DNA of 64,000 nucleotides from contig NZ_JAEFCA010000003.1 of assembly GCF_016405855.1 (NCBI RefSeq), forward strand, positions 599,987-663,986, read 5' to 3'. The notes under the pieces were generated by a model. The model was not told the DNA's origin. It worked only from the letters and a program-made list of their open reading frames with translations, and made no database searches. A program made the position numbers and the translations under genes. Every line of letters begins with the position of its first letter. Within the stretch, counting starts at the first letter, position 1. This document shows, in pieces, positions 1-7,101 of the stretch. Source of the stretch: Flavobacterium sp. IB48. Its GTDB lineage: Bacteria > Bacteroidota > Bacteroidia > Flavobacteriales > Flavobacteriaceae.

Positions 1-1
1 A

Positions 2-289
2 TGGAGAAGAAACATATTAAAGCGTGTTCAAGGAGAAATAATTACAACTCCCGATCATAATTATTTTGTGCCAATTTTAGATTCATCTGAGCCCGCTTGG
101 GAACAATCACTGCAAAGTCTGGCAAAATCTCAGGAATTATGGAGTGCTTGCCTGAATGATTTTAATGATGAGGATTTCGAGAAAATAGATTTAAATAATA
201 ATCACAATTTTTATGAAGATATTCACGGAATCATTCAACATGACGTTTATCATTTGGGGCAGATTGTTATTTTGAAGAAATTGCTTTAA
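2..289 (+). CDS. DinB-like metal-dependent protein, C-terminal part (5' end outside window)
   Basis: The frame is open from the first codon at position 2 to the stop at 289, so the gene begins before the window; a GTG at 68 is internal and unlikely to be the start. The 95 visible residues end in HDVYHLGQIVILKKLL, which matches the last helix of DinB / YfiT-like four-helix bundles, where H...YH.GQ supplies metal-binding histidines. The molecular function of these DinB-like proteins is generally unknown (some are thiol-transferase-like). The next gene begins 12 bp downstream and may be co-transcribed. The family call is good; the exact role is not known. Confidence 0.7.
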   Translation, partial: WRRNILKRVQGEIITTPDHNYFVPILDSSEPAWEQSLQSLAKSQELWSACLNDFNDEDFEKIDLNNNHNFYEDIHGIIQHDVYHLGQIVILKKLL

Positions 290-301
290 AAATTCATAAT
301 C

Positions 302-760
302 ATGAAAAAGCCACTTTTAATTTTTGTTTTTTTAGTAATGAGTGCAATCGGGTTTTCACAAGAATCCGAAGTTAAATATGATGAAGCTCTAGCCAAATCT
401 CTCCATGCCGACGAATACGGAATGAAGAAATATGTTTTTTGTCTTCTAAAATCCGGAAGTAATACAACAGCTTCTAAAGAAGAAACCAAAAAACTTTTTG
501 AAGGACACATGGAAAATATTGGCAAATTGGCCAAAGAAGGAAAACTCGCTGTTGCAGGACCTTTCATGAAAAATGATCGAAATTATCGTGGCATTTATAT
601 TTTTAATGTCGAAACGGTGGAAGAAGCAAAAGCGCTTGTTGCCACTGATCCAGCAATAAAAGCCAATTTACTTGAAGCCGAATTAACGCCTTGGTACTGC
701 ACCGCAGCTTTGCAGGAAATTCCGAAAATGCATGAAAAAATTGCCAAGACGAAAATGTAA
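302..760 (+). CDS. Secreted YCII-related domain protein
   Basis: This 152-residue protein starts with a cleavable signal peptide (MKKPLLIFVFLVMSAIGFSQ, cut near residue 20), so it should be periplasmic or secreted. The remainder resembles YCII-family domains (dimeric alpha-beta barrel-like): a central H...N...G.LA.AGPF stretch (about residues 62-85) followed by the typical YIFNVETVEEAKALVATDP segment. YCII domains occur in small enzymes or binding proteins of mostly unknown function, and secreted versions are common in Flavobacteriia. It sits 12 bp after the DinB-like gene and 3 bp before the acetyltransferase gene, suggesting one operon. Confidence 0.7.
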   Translation: MKKPLLIFVFLVMSAIGFSQESEVKYDEALAKSLHADEYGMKKYVFCLLKSGSNTTASKEETKKLFEGHMENIGKLAKEGKLAVAGPFMKNDRNYRGIYIFNVETVEEAKALVATDPAIKANLLEAELTPWYCTAALQEIPKMHEKIAKTKM

Positions 761-763
761 AAT

Positions 764-1339
764 ATGAAAACAGAAAAAGAAAAAATGATCTCTGGCGAAT
801 ATTATAATGCCTTTGATCCCGAATTAGTAAAAGGACGCCGTGCGGCAAAAAACCTTTTACACAGCTTAAATGTAAAAGAATATCGAGTTACCAAAAAAGC
901 AAAAGAGATTCTAAAAGAATTAATTCCAAATGCTGGAGCCGGTCTTTATATTGAACCTCCTTTTCATTGTGATTACGGTTACAATATTTTTGCTGGCGAA
1001 AATGTTTATTTTAATGTGAATTGTGTGGTTTTAGACTGTGCGCCAGTAAATATTGGCTCAAATGTATTTATTGCGCCAAATGTTCAGATTTATACTGCAT
1101 CACATCCGCTTGACGCTGAGTTGAGAAAAACGCTTGAAAACGCATATCCCGTTACAATTGGCGACGATTGCTGGATTGGCGGAAATTCGGTTATCTGCCC
1201 AGGAGTAACAATCGGAAAAGGCTGTGTTATTGGAGCCGGATCTGTGGTTACAAAAGATATTCCAGATAATTCGCTTGCTGTTGGAAATCCAGCAAAAGTT
1301 ATTCGAAAATTAAATCAAGAACCTGAATCTAAAAAATAA
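764..1339 (+). CDS. Sugar O-acetyltransferase (maltose/galactoside acetyltransferase family)
   Basis: The 191-residue product has the N-terminal Mac domain (EKMISGEYYNAFDPELVKGR, residues about 6-25) and then left-handed beta-helix hexapeptide repeats (I.IG..V.I.PNV.I and similar). The active-site histidine is seen in the YTASHPLD segment, as in LacA/Maa enzymes that acetylate sugars from acetyl-CoA in the cytoplasm. The length of about 190 is normal for the family. Its TAA overlaps the ATG of the next gene (TAATG), so the two are translationally coupled. The actual sugar acceptor cannot be told from sequence. Confidence 0.9.
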   Translation: MKTEKEKMISGEYYNAFDPELVKGRRAAKNLLHSLNVKEYRVTKKAKEILKELIPNAGAGLYIEPPFHCDYGYNIFAGENVYFNVNCVVLDCAPVNIGSNVFIAPNVQIYTASHPLDAELRKTLENAYPVTIGDDCWIGGNSVICPGVTIGKGCVIGAGSVVTKDIPDNSLAVGNPAKVIRKLNQEPESKK

Positions 1340-1728
1340 TGCTTACCCTTAACAAAGTTCATCATATTGCCATTTTATGCTCTGATTACGAAAAATCGAA
1401 ATATTTCTATACTCAGATTTTAGGTTTAACCATTATTCGTGAAATTTACCGCGAAGAACGCCAATCTTATAAATTGGATTTGGCTTTGAATGGCTCTTAT
1501 GTTGTGGAGTTATTTTCATTTCCAAATCCGCCGCAAAGACCTTCAAGACCTGAGGCGGTCGGTTTAAGACATTTGGCTTTTGAAGTCATTAATCTAGAAG
1601 AAACGATTGCTTTTTTGACTTCAAAAAATATAGAATCCGAACCAATCAGAATTGATGAAACAACTGAAAAACGTTTCACTTTTATTGCTGATCCAGATTT
1701 GTTGCCGATTGAGTTTTATGAGAGATAA
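1339..1728 (+). CDS. VOC (glyoxalase-like) family protein
   Basis: A 129-residue single-chain vicinal-oxygen-chelate protein. It starts with NKVHHIAILCSDYEKSKYFY (metal-ligand His early), has RHLAFEV in the middle and ends with FIADPDLLPIEFYE, the classic D(P).G..IEF-like end with a metal-binding Glu. This pattern fits the GloA2-like subfamily with four candidate metal ligands (H, E, H, E). The substrate is unknown. The start codon overlaps the stop of the acetyltransferase gene by one base, so it is the last gene of that operon. A repeat-containing spacer follows. Confidence 0.85.
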   Translation: MLTLNKVHHIAILCSDYEKSKYFYTQILGLTIIREIYREERQSYKLDLALNGSYVVELFSFPNPPQRPSRPEAVGLRHLAFEVINLEETIAFLTSKNIESEPIRIDETTEKRFTFIADPDLLPIEFYER

Positions 1729-1792
1729 GCTTTTGCCTCAAAGGCACTAAGACGCAAAGTTTTTTTATTTAAGACAACGATTAAACAGGCAG

Positions 1793-1898
1793 TTTGTCAT
1801 TTCGACGAAGGAGAAATCTCCGTGAGAAGCTCTACAAAGATTGGCGATTTTGATTGGGGAGTTACTTGCGGAGATTTCTCCTTCGTCGAAATGACAAA
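1793..1898. repeat. Perfect 30-bp inverted repeat
   Basis: The left arm 1793-1822 (TTTGTCATTTCGACGAAGGA...) is the exact reverse complement of 1869-1898. The internal 46 bp are unrelated. It lies between an operon end and a ClC gene and could act as a bidirectional terminator or be a REP-like dispersed element. It carries no coding frame. Confidence 0.9.
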
Positions 1899-2024
1899 AA
1901 ATGAGAGAAATCTTTACGTCTTAGCGCCTTTGTGGCACGACCATGAATCGAAAGAATTTTCCTGTTTATATCGATTTTAACACACTAAAATGAATATTTC
2001 CTAGAAAAAACCGAATTTGATACT

Positions 2025-2032
2025 TAATTTTG
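2025..2032 (+). promoter_or_regulatory. Candidate -7 box (TAATTTTG) of the ClC gene
   Basis: It matches the Bacteroidota -7 consensus TAnnTTTG and lies 36 bp before the ATG. No convincing -33 TTG is visible at the expected spacing. Confidence 0.4.
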
Positions 2033-2068
2033 TAATCCGCAGAAAAAAATGCGATTCTCAAACTTATA

Positions 2069-3352
2069 ATGATGAACAAAACGGCGCAAATCAAAAAAAA
2101 TCATCAATTAATCAAACTCCGAAAATTAGTTATTGTTTCTATTTTAATTGGCTTTCTTTCTGCCTTTCTCGGAATTTCACTAAAAAAAATAACCGAATAT
2201 TACGAAGAAATCTTCTTTCACGAAGTCTCGGTTCATCCAATATTTTATATTGTTTTCCCTGTTTTTGGATTATCAGTGATTTATTTTCTTAGACAATATC
2301 TTTTTAAGAAAAAAGAAAACAAAGGAATCAAAGAAGTTTTTGAAAGCACTGCATCAAAATCTAAAAATCTGCCTTCTTATAAAATTCCATCTCACTTCAT
2401 AAACGGATTATTAACCGTTATTTTTGGAGGTTCTACAGGAATTGAAGTTTCTACCGTTGTAGCAACAGCAACTATTGGTTCTGTAGCACACGAAAAAGAA
2501 AATGTTTTCCGTCAATACAAAACAGAACTTATCTGCGCGGGAGTTGCGGCGGGAGTTACAGCACTTTTCAGCAGCCCAATTGCAGGAGTTTTATTTGCTT
2601 TCGAAGTAATTTCTAGAAAAGTAACTCGAGCATTTATCATTTCAAATGTAATTGCGGTTTCGATAGCATTTGGTTTACTAACGATTTTAAAAGAAGAACC
2701 TTTATTTGCAGTTTCCATCACAACATGGAATTTAAAAGCGATTCCGTATTTCATTCTTTTAGGAATTTTAGCGGGAATGAATTCTGTTTATCTGACACGT
2801 TGTGTGTTATTCTTCAAATCTCAATTTGGAAAAATCGATACGCATTATTACAAAATCATTTTAGGATCTGCTGTTTTAAGTATTTCATTATTCTTTTTTC
2901 CTCAATTATACGGAGAAGGTTATCATGCCATCAAAGGAATTTTTGGCCCTTCATCTCAACTTCCGCTAACCATTACATTGGCTTTAACATTTATCGGAAT
3001 ATTGGTTCTAAAACCAATTGTAACTTCAATTACATTGGCTTCTGGCGGTGACGGAGGTGTTTTTGCGCCAAGTTTATTCATCGGAGCATTTTTAGGATTA
3101 TTGTTGGCTTCTATCTTAAACAGCTTTTTTCATGTAAATGTAATTCCAGTTAACTTTATGATTATCGGAATGGCTGCGGTTCTAAGCGCCAGTATTCATG
3201 CGCCTTTTACAGCTATTTTTCTGGTTTGCGGTTTAACAAACGATTATACTTTGTTTTTGCCAATCATGGTTGTTTGCCTGATTTCAAAATACACGGCAAA
3301 AATGATTTATCCGTACACCGTATACAGTTATTCTCCAAGTTTAATTAAATAA
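2069..3352 (+). CDS. ClC-type chloride channel / anion transporter with divergent filter motifs
   Basis: A 427-residue inner-membrane protein with about ten hydrophobic segments and the overall ClC layout. The third signature is intact (GGVFAP, about residue 328). The first signature, normally GSGIPE, reads NKGIKE near residue 85. The second, normally GREGP, reads GSTGIE at 121-126, so the position of the external gating glutamate appears to be Thr123 by eye alignment. Loss of that Glu in ClC proteins is associated with uncoupled or channel-like behaviour, and a changed first motif can alter ion preference. Of the two ATGs in tandem, the first (2069) is taken. An HPP membrane protein follows after 92 bp. 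Confidence 0.85.
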   Translation: MMNKTAQIKKNHQLIKLRKLVIVSILIGFLSAFLGISLKKITEYYEEIFFHEVSVHPIFYIVFPVFGLSVIYFLRQYLFKKKENKGIKEVFESTASKSKNLPSYKIPSHFINGLLTVIFGGSTGIEVSTVVATATIGSVAHEKENVFRQYKTELICAGVAAGVTALFSSPIAGVLFAFEVISRKVTRAFIISNVIAVSIAFGLLTILKEEPLFAVSITTWNLKAIPYFILLGILAGMNSVYLTRCVLFFKSQFGKIDTHYYKIILGSAVLSISLFFFPQLYGEGYHAIKGIFGPSSQLPLTITLALTFIGILVLKPIVTSITLASGGDGGVFAPSLFIGAFLGLLLASILNSFFHVNVIPVNFMIIGMAAVLSASIHAPFTAIFLVCGLTNDYTLFLPIMVVCLISKYTAKMIYPYTVYSYSPSLIK

Positions 3353-3444
3353 AACTGTAATCTACAAGATTTACAAAGCAATAAAAAACAATATACGGCA
3401 AAGTATATTTAAAAGCATAACGAGTAAAATATAATACCACAATA

Positions 3445-4044
3445 ATGCCAACTGAAAAAATAAAAAGAAGCTACCGCAAAACACGTTACATTCTTTATAA
3501 AGAAACTTTAATCGATTATAAAGAGCATTTTTGGTCCTTTTTAGGTTCGTTTGTCGGAATTGGGATTCTTTCTTATCTCGATGCTTCACAATTTGCAGGA
3601 AGTGATGTGCTCTTTTTAATTGGTTCTTTTGGTGCGTCGAGTGTTTTGATTTATGGAATTATACAAAGTCCGTTTTCACAGCCGAGAAATCTAGTGGGCG
3701 GACATCTTATTTCGGCTTTTATTGGAGTTACCATCAATAAATTGGTTCCAGACATTGTTTGGATTTCGGCTCCGCTGGCTGTTTCTCTATCTATAATTTT
3801 TATGCAGATTACCAAAACACTTCACCCGCCAGGTGGTGCAACGGCATTAATTGCAGTAACGGGCTCTGCTCAAATAAAAGGTTTAGGCTATATGTATGTG
3901 ATTTCTCCCGTATTAACAGGCGTTTCGATCTTACTTATAACTGCTTTGATTTTTAATAATATGACTTCAAGCAGAACTTACCCAAGTCACAGCACTTATC
4001 ATAAGCATTATCATAAAATTAGAAAAAGACTGGCGAGAAAATAA
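3445..4044 (+). CDS. HPP family membrane protein
   Basis: A 199-residue protein with a short cytoplasmic N-terminus and four hydrophobic helices (about 30-50, 58-80, 95-115, 150-172). The family signature HPPGGATALIAVTG is present near residues 127-140. HPP proteins are integral membrane proteins; a plant/cyanobacterial branch moves nitrite, but the bacterial role is not settled. It lies downstream of the ClC gene on the same strand and might share its promoter, which would suggest an anion-related job (inference). Confidence 0.85.
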   Translation: MPTEKIKRSYRKTRYILYKETLIDYKEHFWSFLGSFVGIGILSYLDASQFAGSDVLFLIGSFGASSVLIYGIIQSPFSQPRNLVGGHLISAFIGVTINKLVPDIVWISAPLAVSLSIIFMQITKTLHPPGGATALIAVTGSAQIKGLGYMYVISPVLTGVSILLITALIFNNMTSSRTYPSHSTYHKHYHKIRKRLARK

Positions 4045-4056
4045 TTTTCGCTCTTC

Positions 4057-4135
4057 TCCTGCAAGGTTTTCAAAACCTTGTAGGCATAAACTTCAGCATT
4101 AATAAGGCCTACGAGGTTTTGAAAACCTCGCAGGA
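4057..4135. repeat. Imperfect 29-bp inverted repeat (AAGGTTTTCAAAACCTT core)
   Basis: The arms 4057-4085 and 4107-4135 are reverse complements at 27 of 29 positions. Each arm is itself a palindrome around GGTTTTCAAAACC or its variant. It lies after the HPP stop codon and before an unrelated gene and may terminate transcription. It looks like a dispersed intergenic element. Confidence 0.85.
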
Positions 4136-4224
4136 TCACAAAACAATTAAAACACAGAAAAACAAGAGACTAAAATCTTTTCAACAAATCGTAATTCGTG
4201 ATTCGAATTTCGTTTTTTATATTT

Positions 4225-4232
4225 TACCTTTG
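4225..4232 (+). promoter_or_regulatory. Candidate -7 box (TACCTTTG)
   Basis: It is a perfect TAnnTTTG match 23 bp before the ATG of the pRiA4b ORF-3-like gene. No clear -33 element is seen upstream. Confidence 0.45.
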
Positions 4233-4255
4233 ACCTCTCAATAAAAACAAAGATT

Positions 4256-4798
4256 ATGGTTTATAAATTTAGAGTTATTCTAGACGCCGAAGAAGATATT
4301 TTTAGAGACATTGCTATTCTTGAGGAAGATACACTTGAGGATTTACACAATGCAATCTTCAATGCTTTTGGCTTTGACGGATCAGAAGTGGCTTCATTTT
4401 ATACTTGTGATGACACTTGGAATCAGGAAGATGAAATTCCGCTTTTTGATACGGGAGATGTTCCTGGCGAAATAAGAACCATGAACGATTATCCGTTATC
4501 TAGTATCTTAGACAAAGAAAACACAAAGATTATCTACGTTTACGATTTCATCAGTATGTGGACATTCTTAGTTGAATTAGCTGCAGTCGAAGATGAAACT
4601 GTAGGGGCAACTTACCCTGAAACTTTATTCTCTCACGGTGAAATGCCAGACGAAGCTCACGAAAAAAACTTCGAAGCTGATGACATGCACGATGATATCT
4701 ACGGAGAATTTGAAGACGACCTAGACGAAGACGATCTTGACATGTTCGAAGGAGACGACAGCTTCGAAGATTATGGATTTGAGGAGAATTGGAATTAG
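4256..4798 (+). CDS. pRiA4b ORF-3-like (IS1096 TnpR-like) family protein with acidic tail
   Basis: This 180-residue cytoplasmic protein begins YKFRVILDAEEDIFRDIAI and continues with DLHNAIFNAFGFD and SFYTCDD, the pattern of the plasmid pRiA4b ORF-3 family. Known members are small stand-alone proteins of unknown function, despite a historical link to IS1096. From about residue 125 the chain becomes extremely acidic (runs of D and E to the end), perhaps for binding a basic partner (inference). No mobile element is attached here. A 37-bp repeat starts just after its stop codon. Confidence 0.8.
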   Translation: MVYKFRVILDAEEDIFRDIAILEEDTLEDLHNAIFNAFGFDGSEVASFYTCDDTWNQEDEIPLFDTGDVPGEIRTMNDYPLSSILDKENTKIIYVYDFISMWTFLVELAAVEDETVGATYPETLFSHGEMPDEAHEKNFEADDMHDDIYGEFEDDLDEDDLDMFEGDDSFEDYGFEENWN

Positions 4799-4804
4799 TT
4801 TTTT

Positions 4805-5295
4805 TAAGGTTCTAAGGTTCTGAGACGCTAAGGTTCTAAGGTTTTATTTTTGAAAGTTTTTTCTTATTTTTAATTCTTCGAATTAAAAATATTGAGCATG
4901 AGCAATTTTAGAACTTTATTGGTTTGGCAGAAATCTATGACCTTGATTACCAAAATTTATTCCCTAACAAACAAATTTCCCAAAGAAGAAGTCTTCGGAT
5001 TAACTTCACAAATTAGACGCAGTTCAATTTCTATTCCGAGTAATATTGCAGAAGGATTTGGCAGAGAAAGCGATAAAGAACTTTTACGTTTTTTAAACAT
5101 TTCTGTAGGATCATTATTCGAAATGCAGACTCAGTTAGAAATTGCTAAAAATATATCTTATTTAAAAGAAGACGATTTTAACAAATTATACGAGGACAGC
5201 CGCGAAGTAGAAAGAATGTTAGTTTCTTTTATTAAAAAAATAAAAGAAAGAAACTAAACCTTAGTACCTTAGCTTCTCAGAACCTCAGAACCTTA
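4805..5295. mobile_element. Inverted-repeat-bounded cassette carrying the four-helix-bundle gene
   Basis: The left end 4805-4841 (TAAGGTTCTAAGGTTCTGAG...) and the right end 5259-5295 are reverse complements at 34 of 37 positions. They enclose only the IVS-type protein gene, whose stop codon is next to the right arm. Intervening sequences of 23S rRNA in other bacteria also have paired ends around the same protein family, so this may be an intergenic relative. Mobility itself is inferred, not seen; no target-site duplication was identified. Confidence 0.5.
4898..5257 (+). CDS. Four-helix-bundle protein (23S rRNA intervening-sequence S23 family)
   Basis: The product of about 119 residues contains the family hallmarks: L.VWQK.M.L....Y at the start, GLTSQIRRSSISIPSNIAEGFGR (positions about 36-58) and a late helical region. 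The TTG at 4892 is open in frame, but the ATG at 4898 fits family N-termini better. Proteins of this family form pentameric bundles of helices; their role is unclear, though they are found in rRNA intervening sequences and as free-standing genes. The gene here is not in an rRNA and is closely flanked by 37-bp inverted repeats. Confidence 0.85.
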   Translation: MSNFRTLLVWQKSMTLITKIYSLTNKFPKEEVFGLTSQIRRSSISIPSNIAEGFGRESDKELLRFLNISVGSLFEMQTQLEIAKNISYLKEDDFNKLYEDSREVERMLVSFIKKIKERN

Positions 5296-5300
5296 CACAC

Positions 5301-6359
5301 ATGATAAATCTTTTCAACACCCACATCGACACGCTGTCAATACACCGCGTAGGAAACAAAAGCCGTAACGAAGCAATTTTTTTATCGGAGCAGCCATTTA
5401 ATTTAAATGACGAGATTGTTCCTTTGATAAAAGAATTCTTTTTTAAGCCTTTTAGAGAAAAAGAAGAAAACTATTATCAGTTTGCACACGAAGTGGACTT
5501 GGATTACAACGACATGTTTAAATATGCAACTGAGATTTTCGCTAATCCGTCAAATGTACATGAGGTTTCTAAAAACATCACAAAACATTTATACGAGCAG
5601 TCAAATCACCCGCACATTAAAAACGGAGAGGTTTATGTGACTTATTTAACAAATCTAAGTATCGATAATAATGTTGTTGATGCAATCGGTATTTTTAAAA
5701 GCGAATTACAAGCAGATTTTTTACAGTTTGAAGAAAACGGAAGCAACCTTGAAATGATTTTACAGCAAGGAATTAACTTGAGTAAACTAGACAAAGGATG
5801 CTTAATCTTCAACTATAAAAAAGAAGAAGGATACAAAATCTTAACTGTAGACAGCAACCGTTATGATGCACGCTACTGGTTAGAGCACTTTTTATCTGTT
5901 GATGCCTTTGAAGATGAAAATTTCATCACTAAAAAATATTTAAAGTTCTGTCAAAACTTCGCAAAAGATGTTGTTTTGCCAGCAGAAGACAAGAAAGAGG
6001 AAGTAATGTTTATGAACCGATCTGTGAATTATTTCGCTAAAAATGATCAGTTTGAAGAGCAGAATTTCTTGAATGAAGTAATTGACAACCCTGATTTGAT
6101 CCCTGAATTTAAAAACTATAAAGTTGATAAAGGAGAAAAATACAGCATCGAAGATGTTACCTCATTCCCTATTGCCAACGCAGCAGTTTCTGACGCTAGA
6201 AAATCGATTAAAAACGTTATTAATTTGGATACTCACATTCAGATTAAAATGGATTTTATTAATCCTGAAAGTGCAGAAAAGTTTGTTGAGAAAGGCTGGG
6301 ATGAAGAAAAACAAATGTATTACTACTTAGTTTACTTCAACAAAGAAGAGAAAAACTAA
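5301..6359 (+). CDS. 37-kDa nucleoid-associated protein (NdpA/YejK family)
   Basis: The 352-residue protein matches the nucleoid-associated family over its whole length: an N-terminal LSIHRVGNKSRNE segment, a central LQQGINLSKLDKGCLIF segment and the PIANAAVSDARKSI / IKMDFINPESAEKFVEKGWD end. E. coli YejK localises to the nucleoid and contacts topoisomerases and RNA polymerase; the same role is only assumed here. The length is slightly above the classic 335. It starts 5 bp after the right repeat of the upstream cassette and ends in a strong terminator. Confidence 0.9.
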   Translation: MINLFNTHIDTLSIHRVGNKSRNEAIFLSEQPFNLNDEIVPLIKEFFFKPFREKEENYYQFAHEVDLDYNDMFKYATEIFANPSNVHEVSKNITKHLYEQSNHPHIKNGEVYVTYLTNLSIDNNVVDAIGIFKSELQADFLQFEENGSNLEMILQQGINLSKLDKGCLIFNYKKEEGYKILTVDSNRYDARYWLEHFLSVDAFEDENFITKKYLKFCQNFAKDVVLPAEDKKEEVMFMNRSVNYFAKNDQFEEQNFLNEVIDNPDLIPEFKNYKVDKGEKYSIEDVTSFPIANAAVSDARKSIKNVINLDTHIQIKMDFINPESAEKFVEKGWDEEKQMYYYLVYFNKEEKN

Positions 6360-6395
6360 GGGTTTTCATTTTCTATTACTTACTTATTAATACAG

Positions 6396-6430
6396 AAAAC
6401 GGCAGTTACATTTGTAATTGCCGTTTTTTT
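6396..6430 (+). terminator. Intrinsic terminator
   Basis: The arms AAAACGGCAGTTACA (6396-6410) and TGTAATTGCCGTTTT (6413-6427) pair with one G-U, followed by a T-run. It ends the nucleoid-associated gene and lies before the convergent TetR gene. Confidence 0.85.
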
Positions 6431-6448
6431 ATTGTCTAAATTTTAATG

Positions 6449-7030
6449 TTACAAAACCGAAAATACGGCTTTTAAAATATCATCATAAACTTGTTTGTTT
6501 CTTTCTCCAGCGCGAGCCAAAACTCGAATTCCGGAGTAATTATTAAAGATAAATCGCGCCAAAACTTTTGCATCCAACTGTTTGGAAATATCTCCTGCCT
6601 CCTGCCCTTTTTTAACGGCATTTGTAAAAACTTCTTCCATAGTTTGGCTATTGTTTTTTACAATTTTGGCAATTTCTTCATCATGCATTGCTAGTTCTAC
6701 AGAAGAATTAACCATAAAACAGCCTTTTGTAATTCGGTCTTCTAAACTTTCGAGCACAGCTTGCTTAAAAATAACCTGCAAAGTTTCTTTGACATTCTCA
6801 GATTTTTCTAAAAGTTCTTTGACGGCATCTTGTGCCTGCTCCTGATAACGTTTTAAGGACTTTGTAAACAATTGCTGCTTATCTCCAAAAGTATCATACA
6901 AACTAGAACGGCTCAAATCTAAATGCGTCACCAAATCTTGAGCAGAAGTTCCGTTGTAACCTTTGTGCCAAAAAATTTCGATTGCTTTATCCAAAGCCTG
7001 ATCTTCATTAAATTCTTTCGTTCTAGCCAT
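6449..7030 (-). CDS. TetR/AcrR family transcriptional regulator
   Basis: The start is taken at the ATG at 7030 (MARTKEFNEDQALDKAIEIF), giving 193 residues. A longer frame to 7096 would read through the operator and promoter and has no family match. Residues about 8-54 form the TetR helix-turn-helix (GYNGTSAQDLVTHLDLSRSSLYDTFGDK). The C-terminal helical domain resembles the YxaF/LmrA-type branch that senses small hydrophobic compounds; the ligand is unknown. It lies 3' of the SDR gene on the same strand. Both genes have a CAAAGATA-type -7 box with the same palindrome just upstream, so it likely represses itself and the SDR gene. Confidence 0.9.
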   Translation of the reverse strand: MARTKEFNEDQALDKAIEIFWHKGYNGTSAQDLVTHLDLSRSSLYDTFGDKQQLFTKSLKRYQEQAQDAVKELLEKSENVKETLQVIFKQAVLESLEDRITKGCFMVNSSVELAMHDEEIAKIVKNNSQTMEEVFTNAVKKGQEAGDISKQLDAKVLARFIFNNYSGIRVLARAGERNKQVYDDILKAVFSVL

Positions 7031-7053
7031 GACATTCAAATTAAATTCATTTA

Positions 7054-7061
7054 CAAAGATA
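7054..7061 (-). promoter_or_regulatory. -7 box of the TetR gene (TATCTTTG on the minus strand)
   Basis: It is a perfect TAnnTTTG match 23 bp upstream of the chosen ATG at 7030. The palindromic operator lies 9 bp further upstream, within the expected -33/-7 spacer. Confidence 0.6.
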
Positions 7062-7070
7062 CAAAAATAC

Positions 7071-7084
7071 GGAACAATCGTTCC
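7071..7084. promoter_or_regulatory. Predicted TetR operator (own promoter)
   Basis: GGAACAATCGTTCC is a near-palindrome of 14 bp. On the minus strand it matches the site in front of the SDR gene at 12 of 14 bases. It lies between the SDR stop codon and the TetR start, next to a -7 box. Confidence 0.65.
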
Positions 7085-7101
7085 TGAATTGATCAAAAAA
7101 A

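Larger units (their letters stand above)
1729..2068. other. 340-bp spacer with nested inverted repeats
   Basis: No gene is seen here. The spacer holds a perfect 30-bp inverted repeat (1793-1822 with 1869-1898, loop of 46 bp). Outside it lie two inverted copies of another motif reading roughly 'CAAAGGCACTAAGACGCAAAG' (about 1740-1760 on the plus strand and about 1918-1938 on the minus strand). A TAATTTTG box for the next gene lies at 2025-2032. Confidence 0.8.

Noticed and set aside
2017..2292. Overlapping forward frame across the start of the ClC gene
   Set aside because: It is out of frame with a convincing ClC protein and has no family pattern.
4256..4798. IS1096 resolvase/transposon gene
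   Set aside because: The family name is historical. No transposase or terminal repeats enclose this gene; the nearby 37-bp repeats enclose the next gene.
6449..7096. Longer TetR frame starting at 7096
   Set aside because: The extra 22 residues run over the operator and -7 box and do not match the family; ATG at 7030 is a normal TetR start.
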